DNA from: Anaerosolibacter carboniphilus
GTDB taxonomy: Bacteria; Bacillota; Clostridia; Peptostreptococcales; Thermotaleaceae
Length of the DNA: 62,861 nt
Assembly: GCF_014205875.1 (NCBI RefSeq)
Contig: NZ_JACHEN010000031.1
Coordinates: 1 to 62,861, forward strand
Reading direction: 5' to 3'
A program made the translations under genes and the position numbers. This document shows positions 43,936-54,038 of the stretch, piece after piece. How positions within the stretch are numbered: position 1 is the stretch's first letter; every line of letters starts with the position of its first letter. The notes beneath the pieces are model-generated. The model did not search any database. It was given only the letters and a program-made list of their open reading frames with translations, and was not told where the DNA came from.

Positions 43936-44670
43936 TCATTGTTGTTTTAACAACAATATCTTTTTATGTAAAAAATAATAGATTGAAAATACTATAACAT
44001 CCAGAAATAAGAGTATTATCGAGAATTTAAACACAAATGTGCTTATCATTTCATATTCGCTATAATTACTTAATTGAAATCCTACAAAAATACTTAATAC
44101 ATGTATACCTATAAATATAAAAGATGCTTTTAACTGTCCTTGGCCAATTAAAATCAAGCCCATAATCTGCAAAAAAGTACTAATGTACATGCCAATTAAT
44201 CTGGCTAGTGTATACTGATAACCGTTAGATATTCCATCAAAATTGTTACCTAGAACAATTAATGTTAAAATGCTAAAAAAGAATAATCCCCATCTATTAA
44301 GTGAATATGGATTTTTCCACACCTTTTCACCACTTATAATAAACTTTCCAGCAATTTTCTCACCAGGGCTAAGCCATAATACTCTTTTAGATATTATTTT
44401 ATGATAGAAAATAACTAAAACGATTATCAGAATATTGGTGGTTATAGCCATAATGAACGTAGTTAAAGCTGATTCAAATAAACTTGAACCCTTCACACTT
44501 TCTATCAACGCTATAATAGCAGCATAGATAGTGGCAACTATATACCAGTCGCATACTCCTGCATAGAATGGATGTGGCTTCGAATTATGAATACTTTCGC
44601 TATTCTCCTGTACTACTTTATCATTCGTTGAAGCTGTATATGTCTCTGCTATCTTCTCCTCGTTTTCCAT
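43936..44670 (-). CDS. Multi-pass membrane protein
   Basis: 244 aa with six hydrophobic segments and the loop RVLWLSPGEKIAGK, which resembles the conserved loop of RDD-type membrane proteins. A hydrophilic N-terminus of about 35 residues. RBS AAAGGAGG. Function not established. Confidence 0.6.
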   Translation of the reverse strand: MENEEKIAETYTASTNDKVVQENSESIHNSKPHPFYAGVCDWYIVATIYAAIIALIESVKGSSLFESALTTFIMAITTNILIIVLVIFYHKIISKRVLWLSPGEKIAGKFIISGEKVWKNPYSLNRWGLFFFSILTLIVLGNNFDGISNGYQYTLARLIGMYISTFLQIMGLILIGQGQLKASFIFIGIHVLSIFVGFQLSNYSEYEMISTFVFKFSIILLFLDVIVFSIYYFLHKKILLLKQQ

Positions 44671-44800
44671 ATGCCCTCCTTTTATATTTATTGGCTCTTA
44701 TTAGTTATATTTTAATATCTTTTCATGGATTATCTTGTCGTAATTTGTTGTTAGCAATAAAAAACAAATAACCATATTTGATTTTTTGTCTTTTAAAAAA

Positions 44801-44837
44801 GAAAGGACAACAGACTTATTTATCTGTTGACCTTTTA
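44801..44837. terminator. Terminator-like hairpin
   Basis: AAAGGACAACAGA pairs with TCTGTTGACCTTT. The same kind of hairpin (AAAGGTCAAC/GTTGACCTTT) occurs at 56906. Confidence 0.6.
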
Positions 44838-44856
44838 GTTTTGAGGCTGAGACAAC

Positions 44857-45387
44857 CTATTCGAAAAATTCTTTTGGATAAACAACAGTTCCTGCGATAC
44901 CTTCAAGACTTCTTTCTTCAAGTTCCAACGCCATAAAAGCTTCGTCCGGCACATCAAATGGAGCTTTAATTCCCCATATGCTAGCAGGTCTAAAGCCGAA
45001 TCGTGGATAATATTTACTATGCCCAAGTAGAACTATGGACTTAAACCCTAACTGTTTTGCGATTTTTAAGCTTTCAATTATAAGTGCATTACCGATACTT
45101 TTATTCTGGTATTGTGGTAAAACTGAAACAGGCGCTAACGCTAATGATTCATATTCTTTCACTTCATTTTGAATAAATATTTTTGTAAGCATAATATGCC
45201 CTACGGTTTTTCCGTCAAGCTCTGCTACAAGGGAAAGCTCAGGTATAAAAGAAGCACTTTTTCTCAGCCTCGCAACTAAAAACTGCTCTTTATGGTCGCT
45301 ATACTCTGCATTTTCAAACGCCTTTTCCACAATAAACTCTGTCACCTTATAATCCTGCGCTGTTTCCTGTCTTACAGTTATATTCAT
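44857..45387 (-). CDS. GNAT acetyltransferase (YhbS-like)
   Basis: 176 aa from ATG 45387 behind GAGGAGG. LAPVSVLPQYQNKSIGNALI carries the acetyl-CoA loop (with NKSIGN instead of RxGxG), followed by VLLGHSKYYPRFGFRPASIWGI, typical of YhbS-like GNATs. The changed loop may lower activity. RNA or small-molecule target unknown. Confidence 0.85.
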   Translation of the reverse strand: MNITVRQETAQDYKVTEFIVEKAFENAEYSDHKEQFLVARLRKSASFIPELSLVAELDGKTVGHIMLTKIFIQNEVKEYESLALAPVSVLPQYQNKSIGNALIIESLKIAKQLGFKSIVLLGHSKYYPRFGFRPASIWGIKAPFDVPDEAFMALELEERSLEGIAGTVVYPKEFFE

Positions 45388-45560
45388 ATAAACAGTCTCC
45401 TCCTCAAACAGAATCGAATGAACAATCATACTTCATGATTTTTAATCTGTACGACTTAGAAGTTTTAATTTATTTTTCGCTATTATCCTTAGATTTCCTT
45501 CAAATTAATAGAAGGTAGGAGAAATCCCACTTTCTATCAATTATTCATTTAGAAGATAAA

Positions 45561-46124
45561 TCAGATCATCCATTCTCTCTTCAATAGAGAGAAGCAATAT
45601 TCATCCCAAAAACTATTTTTATAGAACCCATGTTCTCTTAAGACTCCTTCTTCTTTAAATCCTAACTTCTTCAACAGTTCAATAGAGGCTATGTTCTCTA
45701 GCATAACCAATGCTTCAATTCTATTTAAATCCATTGTCTGAAATCCATAATCAATTACACTTTTTAGCGCCTCTTGCATAAATCCTTTCCCCCAATATTC
45801 TTTCCCTATTTCATACCCAATTTCACCGGTATGCTCATTTTCATCAAGCCCACTATTATAACCACATGTTCCAATCAAATGGTTATTTTCCTTATTAATA
45901 ATCCCCCATCTTATAGCCTGCCTATTGTCGTAGAGATTATTTAGCAAGTCTATCATCTCATGTATGAATTCAATTTTTGTTAATGATTCGATATTCATAT
46001 AACGTATTACATCTTCATCAGACCAATAATTTAATAAGACCTTTGCATCCTCGCTTGTTATCTTTCTCAATAATAGTCGACTTGTTTCTAATTCTGGAAA
46101 TTCATTAATTCCTTTAGCATTCAA
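45561..46124 (-). CDS. GNAT acetyltransferase (RimJ/RimL type)
   Basis: 187 aa starting at TTG 46124 with AGGAGGG at good spacing. ETSRLLLRKITSEDAKVLLNY, IGYEIGKEYWGKGFMQEALKSVIDYGF (acetyl-CoA loop) and VMLENIASIELLKKLGFKEEG identify it. Substrate unknown. Confidence 0.88.
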   Translation of the reverse strand: MNAKGINEFPELETSRLLLRKITSEDAKVLLNYWSDEDVIRYMNIESLTKIEFIHEMIDLLNNLYDNRQAIRWGIINKENNHLIGTCGYNSGLDENEHTGEIGYEIGKEYWGKGFMQEALKSVIDYGFQTMDLNRIEALVMLENIASIELLKKLGFKEEGVLREHGFYKNSFWDEYCFSLLKREWMI

Positions 46125-46332
46125 AGGCTAATCCCTCCTTTTGAATTAGTTACTAGCAATAGGATTATTATTTATATGTAGAGCTCCTCATTCACAGCTT
46201 GAAAATATTATCAAACATCCGTACAATTATCAAATTGCCACTTTGCGAGTGCTAAATCATCGCTTTATCTGTTTATATCATATTACATAATTTCTATTAA
46301 CTACGCAAAACAAAGTTTCTATGTAAAAGGAA

Positions 46333-46358
46333 AAGCAGGAGCCTAAGCTCCTGCAACA
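46333..46358 (-). terminator. Terminator, phage-tail type (second copy)
   Basis: GCAGGAGC/GCTCCTGC with loop CTAA; base pairs differ from the copy at 23163 but the stem is preserved. Confidence 0.75.
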
Positions 46359-46360
46359 AG

Positions 46361-46942
46361 TTACTCTGCATCATATTCATTTACTTCAAAAGATGCTATT
46401 TTATCAAATGCTATATAATCTTTTCTTGCTTTGAAAGGCCCTATATTGAAATCTTTATCAAATAAAAAGTACGGCTTGTCGGCTCCTTCGCTTTCATACC
46501 AAGAAATAGACTCTAATACCTTGGACATTGGCAAATCATACTCTTTCTCTACTCCGTTTACCATTGTAATTGTTAATATTGCCTTGTCACCTGTTGGCTG
46601 CGGAGTTACAATAGTCCCTCGTGGTGTAGCAGATGCTTCATTTGAATCTGGACCCTCTACGCCATCAATTATTGTTGAAACAACATAATAATATGTATTT
46701 CCATTATCTAGACCCTTATCTGTGTAGCTTTCTCCATCTCCATAAACAGCTTCTCCCACTGTTTGATAATTTCCACCAGCTGTTAATGATCTTTTAATAT
46801 AGTATTTTGTTGCTCCTTCAACTGCATCCCATGTAAGATTTACTTGAGCATCACCTGCTGTTGCTACTAAATTACTAGGGGGATTTGGAAACCAAAGTGC
46901 ATTATTAACATCATATGGCTGATAGCCCTCTGCAAGCCTCGA
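46361..46942 (-). pseudogene. Phage structural protein C-terminus with Fn3 domain
   Basis: A frame open from 46942 (after a TGA) reads RLAEGYQPYDVNNALWFPNP, then an Fn3 domain (PSNLVATAGDAQVNLTWDAVEGATKYYIKR), then a C-terminal domain ending DKIASFEVNEYDAE. It lacks its 5' end, having been joined directly to the portal gene by deletion. The first ATG is internal. Typical of a phage tail or minor structural protein with Ig-like folds. Confidence 0.75.
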
Positions 46943-47666
46943 TCAGCTTTACTCTTTCTTTAATCTTATTTATGTCCTCTTTATCATCTTGAGGCTTATA
47001 GATTACACTATATCGAACATTACCGAATCTCTCCCAATTTGTACCCATAGAATTGAATATCTTTAATAGAACCCCCGTAACAAAAGGCATCGATCGAAAT
47101 AAGGATACTCCATAGGGCGAATCACCTTTTGGATTAAGGGGCGTAAATAAAATAAGATCCTGATACGGAAGGACCTTTGGTTCATAATGACCTGGTTGTA
47201 TTTGAGAGATTGAATTCTCAAGGGGGTTTTCTGTCTGTCTTAATCTAATGCTGGAAATATCAACATTCTTTAGTGCGTAAAGATCATTTCTACGGTTATT
47301 TAGAACAATTTCTCCAGCACTGTTCCCACATTCAATCAATTGATCTAAATAGCTGGCTGCAAATGCATAGATACCCTTCTGATTAGAATTCACTTTTACA
47401 TTTTCAAGGAAATCTCTAATCTCCTGTTGCTGTCTATCATTATCACATTCAATATCAAATTTCCCAACCAGTCTCACAATTCTTGATACAGCTGTGTCTA
47501 GTACCGGAACCGCTTCCCTCATAGTCTTATAAAGCTCATACTCAACCCTTAGAGGAACATATTGATTAATTGCATTGAAAGGGTGCTGATACCCTGTCCT
47601 GGTTTGGATTGTTACTCCATCAGGAGTTTGTTTGTTTTTTCTTTTAAAAAAATCTCTTAATCTCAA
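46911..47666 (-). pseudogene. Truncated phage portal protein
   Basis: 251 codons from TTG 47666 behind AAGGAGGTGAG. The N-terminal half of a portal-type protein is clear (TMREAVPVLDTAVSRIVRLVG, DQLIECGNSAGEIVLNN, VLPYQDLILFTPLNPKGDSPYG). Portals are about 450-500 aa, so about half is missing; the frame runs out at the junction with the Fn3 gene at about 46920. Confidence 0.8.
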
Positions 47667-47679
47667 TATCTCACCTCCT

Positions 47680-49076
47680 TTACCGTTCTAGTACAGAGAC
47701 GTAGAATGGATTCTTATCAGGTGGTTCATAGAATGCCAATACGACTGCATCTGCTCTATCCGGTGACTGAAGCCCACGCTTCTTCATTTCTTCTTTTCTT
47801 TCTAGTGCGATTTTCCCCTTGCTTGTCATACGGTATTTTCTCGTAGTAAGCTGAGAAATTAGTTTCTCGTCATCTGGTAGCTCAATAATAGGATCTTTAC
47901 CCTGCACATGATCAGAGAAATTTTCTTGTAAAATATCTCTAACAGCGGCCCAGCATTCAGTCCCTTTGTTATCATAGTGTTCATCATCAGAGGATGATCC
48001 GTTGTTTACGGGTATCACTTCCCAATTTTCCAATTCTTCCTCTCTGATTACTTCATTGAGCCTATCTGTAACGCCACCGCCTACACCGCTATCATCGACC
48101 TTGAAGCAAACTTTGTATGCAGTAGGGAACTTCTCAAGCATTTGTTTAGCGATACTAATTCCCCACCCGGCAGTTACCATGGTATCATTCTTCGAATAGC
48201 AGTGTAGCTTAAATACTTTTGAACCAATTCTCGGAGCAATGACCGTCTCATCATCACCAAATCGAGCAACGTCAATTCCAAGATGGATTGTATCACCTAC
48301 AGAATCAATTTTAGCCTTAGTTGCCAGCTCAGCAAGTTCTAAGGCAATAAAGGTATCTGGTTCAGCTTTTGGAAATTCACCAAGTACCCTTATGCGATAA
48401 ACATCTGAGTCCTCATGATACTTTCTTTTAAGCATCTCTATATTTTCTTTTGAGGTCCTTGGAGAATCTAAGCTAGATATCTTATGAGTCTTATAATCGG
48501 CCCTATCTCTATGATGAGAATCATAAAAAACCCCACTGATTCTTGTAGGGTTTCCACACATCAAGAGCTTATTTTCTTTTCCAGATAAGGTACCGAGTAT
48601 AGCTTCCATGATTGGATCAGCAACGCCGGATGCTTCATCTACGATAAATAACATATACTCTTCATGAAATCCTTGCATGTTTTCAGGTCGTGTCGCAGTC
48701 CTAGCAGTGACAAACCATCTTTCGCCATACCTTTCATGTAGACCCTTGTTTTCGTCCATTCTAGGAGTCTTTCTATCTTACTGGTTGCTAACCATTTTGA
48801 TATCTCGGCCCAAAGAACATCATGAAGCTGCTGCTTCGTTGGTGCTGTAGCAATTACCTTAGGAAATGGCCTACATGCTAAGTACCATAAAGCTGCTATA
48901 GATTCTAATCCAGTTTTACCCACCCCTTGACCTGACCTTACACTTACCTTAGGGCTCGAAGCTAAATCCATAAGTACTTTTTCCTGCCAAGAATCACAAT
49001 AAAAATCTAACATATCTTCTGTAAAGGCTACGGGATTATCCCAGTATATATCTAATAGTTCTGTAAGAGGATTCAT
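47680..49076 (-). pseudogene. Phage terminase large subunit, frameshifted
   Basis: Two overlapping frames form one gene. Part 1 (from ATG 49076) has the Walker A SVRSGQGVGKTGLESIAALWY; part 2 (ending 47680) has Walker B MLFIVDEASG and the nuclease acid residues (HLGIDVARFGDDET, VDDSGVGGG, DRADAVVLAF). The shift lies near 48740, at KTRVYMKG to YGERWFVTART. A single indel would restore it. ATG overlaps the small-subunit stop by 4 nt. Confidence 0.9.
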
Positions 49077-49792
49077 TTTGCTTTCCTCCTATTGGCGATA
49101 TCTTTTATAGATTCTACCCAGTCTTTTGTATCTTCTCCAGACTTGCCGACTGAATCAATTTCACTCTTAAGTTTTTCTATCCTTAATTTCTGTTCTTCAG
49201 TAGCGAGGTCCGAATGTAGCATTGCATCATATTGTTTAATCATACTTCTGAGTTCAGACATGGCCCTTGATTGAGCATTAAGAAAATTGGCGTATTTATC
49301 CCACGCATGCTGGTATTCCCATTCCTCTTCAAGTGGGAGAAACTTAACTTCATCATCTTTATTAAAATACTGGCCTTTCTTCTTCTTTAATACTTTGGTC
49401 TCATCGCGCTTATCTCTAACATTCATGATCTTTTGAGCTCTAATGATAGCTGCATATTTTATCTTAATGTTATCCCAAAGAAGATCAATAGGTGATCTAG
49501 TTTCTATTTCATTCATGATTTCCAATGTTTCTTCCGGAAGCCACTTGGAAAAGAACCCATGTTTCTCAGCATTCTTATTTCCTTTTGGTGCGCCTCTTTT
49601 TTTGTGTGCACCCTTTTTGCTTTCTGATTCTTTTGTGTGCACACTTTTTCTATCCCATTCATATCGTTGCTTCCATGATTTGATAGTATTTAAGGTGACA
49701 CCGTACTTCTCAGCTAATTCTTTATACTTCATACCTTTCAGGTAATCTGCTTTTGCTAACTCTTTTGTATCTGGAGCTCTAATTTCTAACAT
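49073..49792 (-). CDS. Phage terminase small subunit
   Basis: 239 aa. N-terminal winged helix-turn-helix ([33 protein letters not shown]) for packaging-site recognition, [21 protein letters not shown], then a coiled-coil C-terminal half. It precedes the large subunit with a 4-bp ATGA overlap. Apparently intact. Confidence 0.9.
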   Translation of the reverse strand: MLEIRAPDTKELAKADYLKGMKYKELAEKYGVTLNTIKSWKQRYEWDRKSVHTKESESKKGAHKKRGAPKGNKNAEKHGFFSKWLPEETLEIMNEIETRSPIDLLWDNIKIKYAAIIRAQKIMNVRDKRDETKVLKKKKGQYFNKDDEVKFLPLEEEWEYQHAWDKYANFLNAQSRAMSELRSMIKQYDAMLHSDLATEEQKLRIEKLKSEIDSVGKSGEDTKDWVESIKDIANRRKAK

Positions 49793-49842
49793 ACCACCAC
49801 CTCGACACTACATGCTTTTGAGTTGTTTTGAGAATGAAAAAA

Positions 49843-49873
49843 GAGCCTTTAAAAGACTCTATCATCCTCCAAT
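49843..49873 (-). terminator. Terminator-like hairpin
   Basis: AAAGAGCCTTTAAAAGACTCT stem, just after the minus-strand small membrane gene. Confidence 0.55.
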
Positions 49874-50056
49874 ATTAGTCCAGCGACCACCGCCGAACAA
49901 GATGCCTGCCATAATAATTAATCTAAAAGCTTCCCAAAATGTAATTTCCCTTAAACCAAATATTCCTGGCACTGTAATATTCCAAAGCCATTGAAATAAC
50001 CAAGTAATTAGAAAAATCACCAACGGAATAATAATCAAAGCTAGTATAACATTCAA
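49862..50056 (-). CDS. Small conserved membrane protein (phage region)
   Basis: 64 aa from TTG 50056, with AAGGGGAG upstream. One long hydrophobic segment, then WLFQWLWNITVPGIFGLREITFWEAFRLIIMAGILFGGGRW, a pattern I recognise from small firmicute membrane proteins. Function unknown. Confidence 0.6.
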   Translation of the reverse strand: MNVILALIIIPLVIFLITWLFQWLWNITVPGIFGLREITFWEAFRLIIMAGILFGGGRWTNIGG

Positions 50057-50152
50057 TTTTATCTCCCCTTTCAATCTCAATTATAGCCTATCACAGATAG
50101 ATTCCACCGAAAAAAGGTAGCAAGCATGCATCTTTGCCCTATACAAATATCC

Positions 50153-50665
50153 CTATCTACCATCCTGAACGCTAATGCCTCTAGTGATACATATCTGTTT
50201 GATATCATCAATCAATAAATCATAATCAACAAAATGATCTAATGCAAATGCAATTGATGTTGCTACCTTTTCATCGTCTAGAGTATCTCTAAAATAAACC
50301 ATTTGCACTCCATAAATTGTGACAGGAACTCTCCCTCTATTATCCTCAACATTTCCAATAGCAACCGAAGTAACTCTATGCCAGTTGTATGTATCCATTT
50401 CATTGGTATATATGGGTTTAAAGGCTATATACTCATTGGCAACAAACACTTTATTCTTTGAAATTGCATTAACAGTAAATAAAAAAATAGCACCGAGTAT
50501 AATCCCAACAAAAATACTTAAGAAAGTAAATGTACTTCTCCCTATTAGAAGCATAAACACACTATATGCTGCAGCTATAGCAAGTGATTTAAAGACAGCT
50601 TTCTTAATGTGCTCTTTGCTTGCTGTATAAACCTTTTCTTTTTCATCCTTCATATCTTCAGTCAT
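50153..50665 (-). CDS. PH-like membrane protein
   Basis: 170 aa. Two hydrophobic helices (about residues 25-65) then a C-terminal soluble domain (VFVANEYIAFKPIYTNEMDTYNWHRVTSVAIGN ... VTIYGVQMVYF) resembling bacterial PH-type folds. RBS GGTGGAGG. Unknown function; may not be part of the phage. Confidence 0.55.
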   Translation of the reverse strand: MTEDMKDEKEKVYTASKEHIKKAVFKSLAIAAAYSVFMLLIGRSTFTFLSIFVGIILGAIFLFTVNAISKNKVFVANEYIAFKPIYTNEMDTYNWHRVTSVAIGNVEDNRGRVPVTIYGVQMVYFRDTLDDEKVATSIAFALDHFVDYDLLIDDIKQICITRGISVQDGR

Positions 50666-50811
50666 AAGCCTCCACCTAATCTTCCAGTTTCTACTAATTA
50701 TATTCTACTCTTTGTACTAAAGTCCTTTTTAAATAACTAAATTTGATCTCTCTAGGAAAAATTCCTAAATTTGCTTATAAACTTGAAACTAATTTCTACG
50801 ATATCATCTTA

Positions 50812-51291
50812 TCACATAGCATCCAGGAATTCGTGCTCTATAAGTGCTGTATTCCCATATAGTGCAACTGCTACCTTACTGATTCCTCTCTTTCTTACTT
50901 CCTTACACCATCTTTCATTATAGCTAACCTCATAGGCTATCTTATACCATGGCCTTCCCTTTAGATACCTGCTGATAATAACCTTTTGCTCTACTTCATC
51001 CAACGACTCTAGTGCTCTGTCCACCCTGGCCAGTTTATTATTCAAGAAATCAATTTGCCTCTGAATCATATCCTTTTTCTCTACTCTATGGATTACTTCT
51101 TCTTCTACCGGATGATTAATTTTAAATGTCTGTCCAATCTTCTCTCTACTGTAATCGATAGCCTTTGCTCCCAACTCGAGGTCGACTTCCAGCAACTCGT
51201 CCTCAAGATTATCAATATTCGCCCTCAATAGATGATAATATTTCAATGCCTTCTCTGCCATCTTGTAGTATTTTTCCTTAACCTCGATCAT
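50812..51291 (-). CDS. ArpU/sigma-like phage late-gene regulator
   Basis: 159 aa. N-terminal coiled coil, then a sigma-region-4-like helix-turn-helix near the end (ALESLDEVEQKVIISRYLKGRPWYKIAYEVSYNERWCKEVRKRGI). Such proteins activate late phage genes in Firmicutes. Ribosome-binding site AAGGGGTGGG. Its 3' end is the source of the decayed copies at 24632, 25697 and 26990. Located directly upstream of the packaging genes on the same strand. Confidence 0.85.
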   Translation of the reverse strand: MIEVKEKYYKMAEKALKYYHLLRANIDNLEDELLEVDLELGAKAIDYSREKIGQTFKINHPVEEEVIHRVEKKDMIQRQIDFLNNKLARVDRALESLDEVEQKVIISRYLKGRPWYKIAYEVSYNERWCKEVRKRGISKVAVALYGNTALIEHEFLDAM

Positions 51292-51308
51292 CTTCCCACC
51301 CCTTTCAA

Positions 51309-51431
51309 TTACTTATGCTCAGTCCACCCGTATCTCTTAATGCATCTTTCAAAGGGACAATATAGCCTTCCCTCTAAATGTTTAACCCATGTGCATCCCT
51401 TACAATGATTCTTTCGTACTTTTATTCTCAT
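51309..51431 (-). CDS. 40-aa phage protein, Cys-rich
   Basis: MRIKVRKNHCKGCTWVKHLE then CPFERCIKRYGW: two Cys pairs, possible zinc site. RBS GGGAGG before ATG. Part of a tight series with the regulator and the Com gene. A partial copy of its start remains near 27250. Not recognised as a named family. Confidence 0.55.
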   Translation of the reverse strand: MRIKVRKNHCKGCTWVKHLEGRLYCPFERCIKRYGWTEHK

Positions 51432-51457
51432 CCTAATTCCTCCCACAATAGAAAAAT

Positions 51458-51482
51458 CCCAGGGTGTCAATTTCCCTGGGGC
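51458..51482 (-). terminator. Terminator of Com gene
   Basis: CCCAGGG/CCCTGGG stem around the Com stop codon; on the minus strand followed by ATTTTTC. Confidence 0.65.
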
Positions 51483-51604
51483 GCTTGGTCCGCTGTATCA
51501 GCAACTATGTAATTCATATGGCCACATTTTCTGCACTTAATTCTGACTTTCCCTTCTAGTTCACAAAGGGTTCTACCGCATTTCTCGCACTTTACTTCTG
51601 TCAT
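51467..51604 (-). CDS. Com-family zinc-ribbon protein
   Basis: 45 aa: MTEVKCEKCGRTLCELEGKV then IKCRKCGHMNYIV. The CxxC-X18-CxxC ribbon matches Mu-like Com, a phage translational regulator that opens mRNA structure. RBS AGGGGGA. Its start is repeated at 31412 and 54620, and a related gene is at 27298. Confidence 0.75.
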   Translation of the reverse strand: MTEVKCEKCGRTLCELEGKVRIKCRKCGHMNYIVADTADQAPQGN

Positions 51605-51961
51605 AAGCATTCCCCCTTGGGCTCCCATACTGCCGAGTTCAGAACAGGAGCCATAGATTTATGTAGTATGTTAGGTTTCTCAGAAAACTTTAATTAATAA
51701 TAATTTTTCTGATTTGGACAAATTCTCTAGGGTTATAATGTAAGTAGCTAAATTCTCCTTTTTTATTGAGCTTCTGTCTTTTTGATAGGAGCTCTTATAT
51801 TTGTTGACAAAACTCATATTTAGTGCATATCATAGTTGATTTGCGTAATAAAAAAATACCGCAAATTCATTTTGAATAATGCGATATTGTAATATGTTTT
51901 TCATTAATTATATCTTGGTAAGTATTATCTTGATAAATTGAAAATTTATCCAATGACTACT
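51605..51961. other. Intergenic
   Basis: About 350 bp. Its right-hand part (51620-51690, CTGCCGA..TTCAGAAC and TTTATGTAGTATGTTA) is repeated at 54710-54780. A weak hairpin lies near 51850. No gene seen. Confidence 0.45.
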
Positions 51962-52420
51962 TTAATATATGGGTAAACAAATTTCACAATAATGATTGTT
52001 AACCATTTGAACCATATACCTTTCGATAATTGGTCTTGATTCATCAAGTTGATATCTTTGCCTTAATAATTCTGGAAAAATATCAATCCACGCTTGCTGA
52101 ACTGCTTCTGCTGTATGATGAATTTTAAAAACAGCATATTTCCCTCCAACAATATTACCTTCTCTTACATAGTCGTCAATTACTGAATAGTCGTTTGAAA
52201 CAACAATGCAGATATCATAACGGCAGTCTTCAGGTCTAGTAGTTTCGGGATTGTCTTGAGCAATTCCAAAGATTATAGATTCGTCATTGAATAAATGGTT
52301 AAGTTTCGCCCATTCTTTTAACTCTTCCATCGTTTGCACATTCTGAATTCCATAAGGACCAATCTGCCTTATGTAAGCAATCCGATATGCTGGCATCTTT
52401 TCAATCATAATATCCATCAT
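51962..52420 (-). CDS. GyrI-like effector-domain protein
   Basis: 152 aa. Matches the GyrI-like small-molecule-binding fold: MPAYRIAYIRQIGPYG, CRYDICIVVSNDYSVIDDYVREG, YAVFKIHHTAEAVQQAWIDIFPELL. There is no DNA-binding domain, so it is a free GyrI/SbmC-type protein, which can bind drugs or gyrase. RBS AGGAGGC. A similar domain ends the AraC protein at 15868. Confidence 0.85.
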   Translation of the reverse strand: MMDIMIEKMPAYRIAYIRQIGPYGIQNVQTMEELKEWAKLNHLFNDESIIFGIAQDNPETTRPEDCRYDICIVVSNDYSVIDDYVREGNIVGGKYAVFKIHHTAEAVQQAWIDIFPELLRQRYQLDESRPIIERYMVQMVNNHYCEICLPIY

Positions 52421-52715
52421 TTGCTTTCTTCGCCTCCTTTAAAGAATAGATAATTTCTTCATTACAAGACTACTACGCTTTAAAATAGAAAGCAAAATAT
52501 TTTTTAAAATTGTTAAATTTCAATCTATATTCCAGTCAAATTCAACATATTTTCCCAATATCACATTATTCAATTTCCAAAGAACAGTTTTTTATTTACT
52601 TCATCAAATAATTAAGACACGACTAACTGTAAATTTCGCACCCGTTGCATAATTATAGGATTCTTTTGCAGTACCCTGTAGTTTTTATTCAAGGTACTGT
52701 GCTATTTTTATATAT

Positions 52716-52877
52716 TTATGCATTTCTAAAATGCTTACATCTCAAACAGACATGTAACTGTATGTAGTACCCTTGTGGGCAATGATTATCTTTTAGATTT
52801 ACATGCTCTATAACTGAACATCGCCCTATTAAATTTCCATTTTCGTAAATGTTTCCCTTTTCATCTACAAGTATCAT
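52716..52877 (-). CDS. 53-aa Cys-containing protein
   Basis: MILVDEKGNIYENGNLIGRC then CPQGYYIQLHVCLRCKHFR. Cys pair at the end suggests a zinc site. GGAAAAG before ATG is weak. Not recognised; possibly a phage small protein. Confidence 0.45.
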   Translation of the reverse strand: MILVDEKGNIYENGNLIGRCSVIEHVNLKDNHCPQGYYIQLHVCLRCKHFRNA

Positions 52878-53003
52878 TCTTTTCCTCTAATCATGCACTA
52901 AAACATAATTTAGTACATCTCTCTTAAAAGAAATATGAATTTGACTGTAATAATTTTCCATAATATCATTATTCTGAATTTGATTAATTCAGGGGGTATT
53001 TAC

Positions 53004-53327
53004 GTGTTTGAAAAGTTCCTATCTTTTAAAAAAGAATCTGCCTTTAATTTACTACAAAGACTTTTTTATATTGGTATATTCCCTTTGTTCTTCTCTGCAT
53101 CTTGGTTAGGAAAATACTTTGCCATTTTATCTCCTATGCAGATTCAAGTTCCAGCCGAGCAACCGGGTTTTTACACTTTCACAACTGGGCCAAATGTTAT
53201 GAAAGGTATCTTTGTAGGAGGATGCGTATTCATAGTTTCAATTGTTATATGGAAAATCATTTGTCAAATTTTACTCATCATACTTGAGGGTTTCGAATCC
53301 TATACAAATCGGAATAATTTAGATTAA
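53004..53327 (+). CDS. Small membrane protein
   Basis: 107 aa starting at GTG 53004, with GGGGG 8 nt before it; the longer ATG start 52935 has no signal. Two hydrophobic segments (about 18-38 and 68-96). Possibly a DUF4282-like protein; not firmly recognised. Confidence 0.5.
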   Translation: MFEKFLSFKKESAFNLLQRLFYIGIFPLFFSASWLGKYFAILSPMQIQVPAEQPGFYTFTTGPNVMKGIFVGGCVFIVSIVIWKIICQILLIILEGFESYTNRNNLD

Positions 53328-53489
53328 CTTCTATTTAGGTACAATTTTTTAATGTATCTTTTTTGCTTTGTTCGTGAAACCTCAATTTTTCGACTATGAC
53401 CTTATATTCATCTTAATTCTCAAAATATCATTGAGATATTTTATATCTATCTTTCATATATACAAACGAGTATTTAAAGGAGACTTTTT

Positions 53490-53764
53490 ATGGACAATGA
53501 TGATAAAAAAGGCTGTCTGTTAATTATATTTGGGATAATAACTCCGTTTATATGGAGCTTTCTATTTTTTATATTATAGCCTTTGGTACATTCATATCTG
53601 AGCATAATGCACGTATCTTGTATTTTATTATCAATGCTATATTTACTTTTTGGATAGCCCGTTGTTACCCAAAATGGAGGCCCTTTGCAATCCCCTTCTT
53701 CTTTATCTGCTTCCTGCTAAGTTTTCTCGTATTTGTTGCAGTCGGAGTCATAAGAGGGGCCTAA
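53490..53764 (+). pseudogene. Small membrane protein split by frameshift
   Basis: Frame 1 (ATG 53490 behind AAAGGAG) reads MDNDDKKGCLLIIFGIITPF and stops at 53577. Frame 2 overlaps from 53552 and continues IIAFGTFISEHNARILYFII ... FFICFLLSFLVFVAVG. The joint is at a TTTTTT run near 53565, so a one-base slip or sequencing error likely divides one gene of about 90 aa with three helices. Confidence 0.5.
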
Positions 53765-53804
53765 ATTCTATTTCAGACGAAATCTTATTTTAGGAGGTAT
53801 TATT

Positions 53805-54038
53805 ATGGGATTTTTTATGATATTTTTAATTGTTTTCAAACTATTTTTTGTAGTCGGTACCATTTTCTCACTGTTAACCGCGATCAATCCACATTTGGTT
53901 TGGCATATAACGGAAGAATGGAAATCTCATAAAAAACCACCTAAGTCATATTTCGTAATCCAAAGAATGAAAGGTATTATTGGAGCTATTATAGGATTAA
54001 TTGCTTTATTTTTCATGTTCTTTAATGCTCCGATTTAA
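53805..54038 (+). CDS. Small membrane protein (DUF6199-like)
   Basis: 77 aa. Two hydrophobic segments flank NPHLVWHITEEWKSHKKPPKSYFVIQRMKG, a pattern I associate with the DUF6199 family (NP..vW.lTegWk). RBS AGGAGG at ideal spacing. Confidence 0.65.
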   Translation: MGFFMIFLIVFKLFFVVGTIFSLLTAINPHLVWHITEEWKSHKKPPKSYFVIQRMKGIIGAIIGLIALFFMFFNAPI

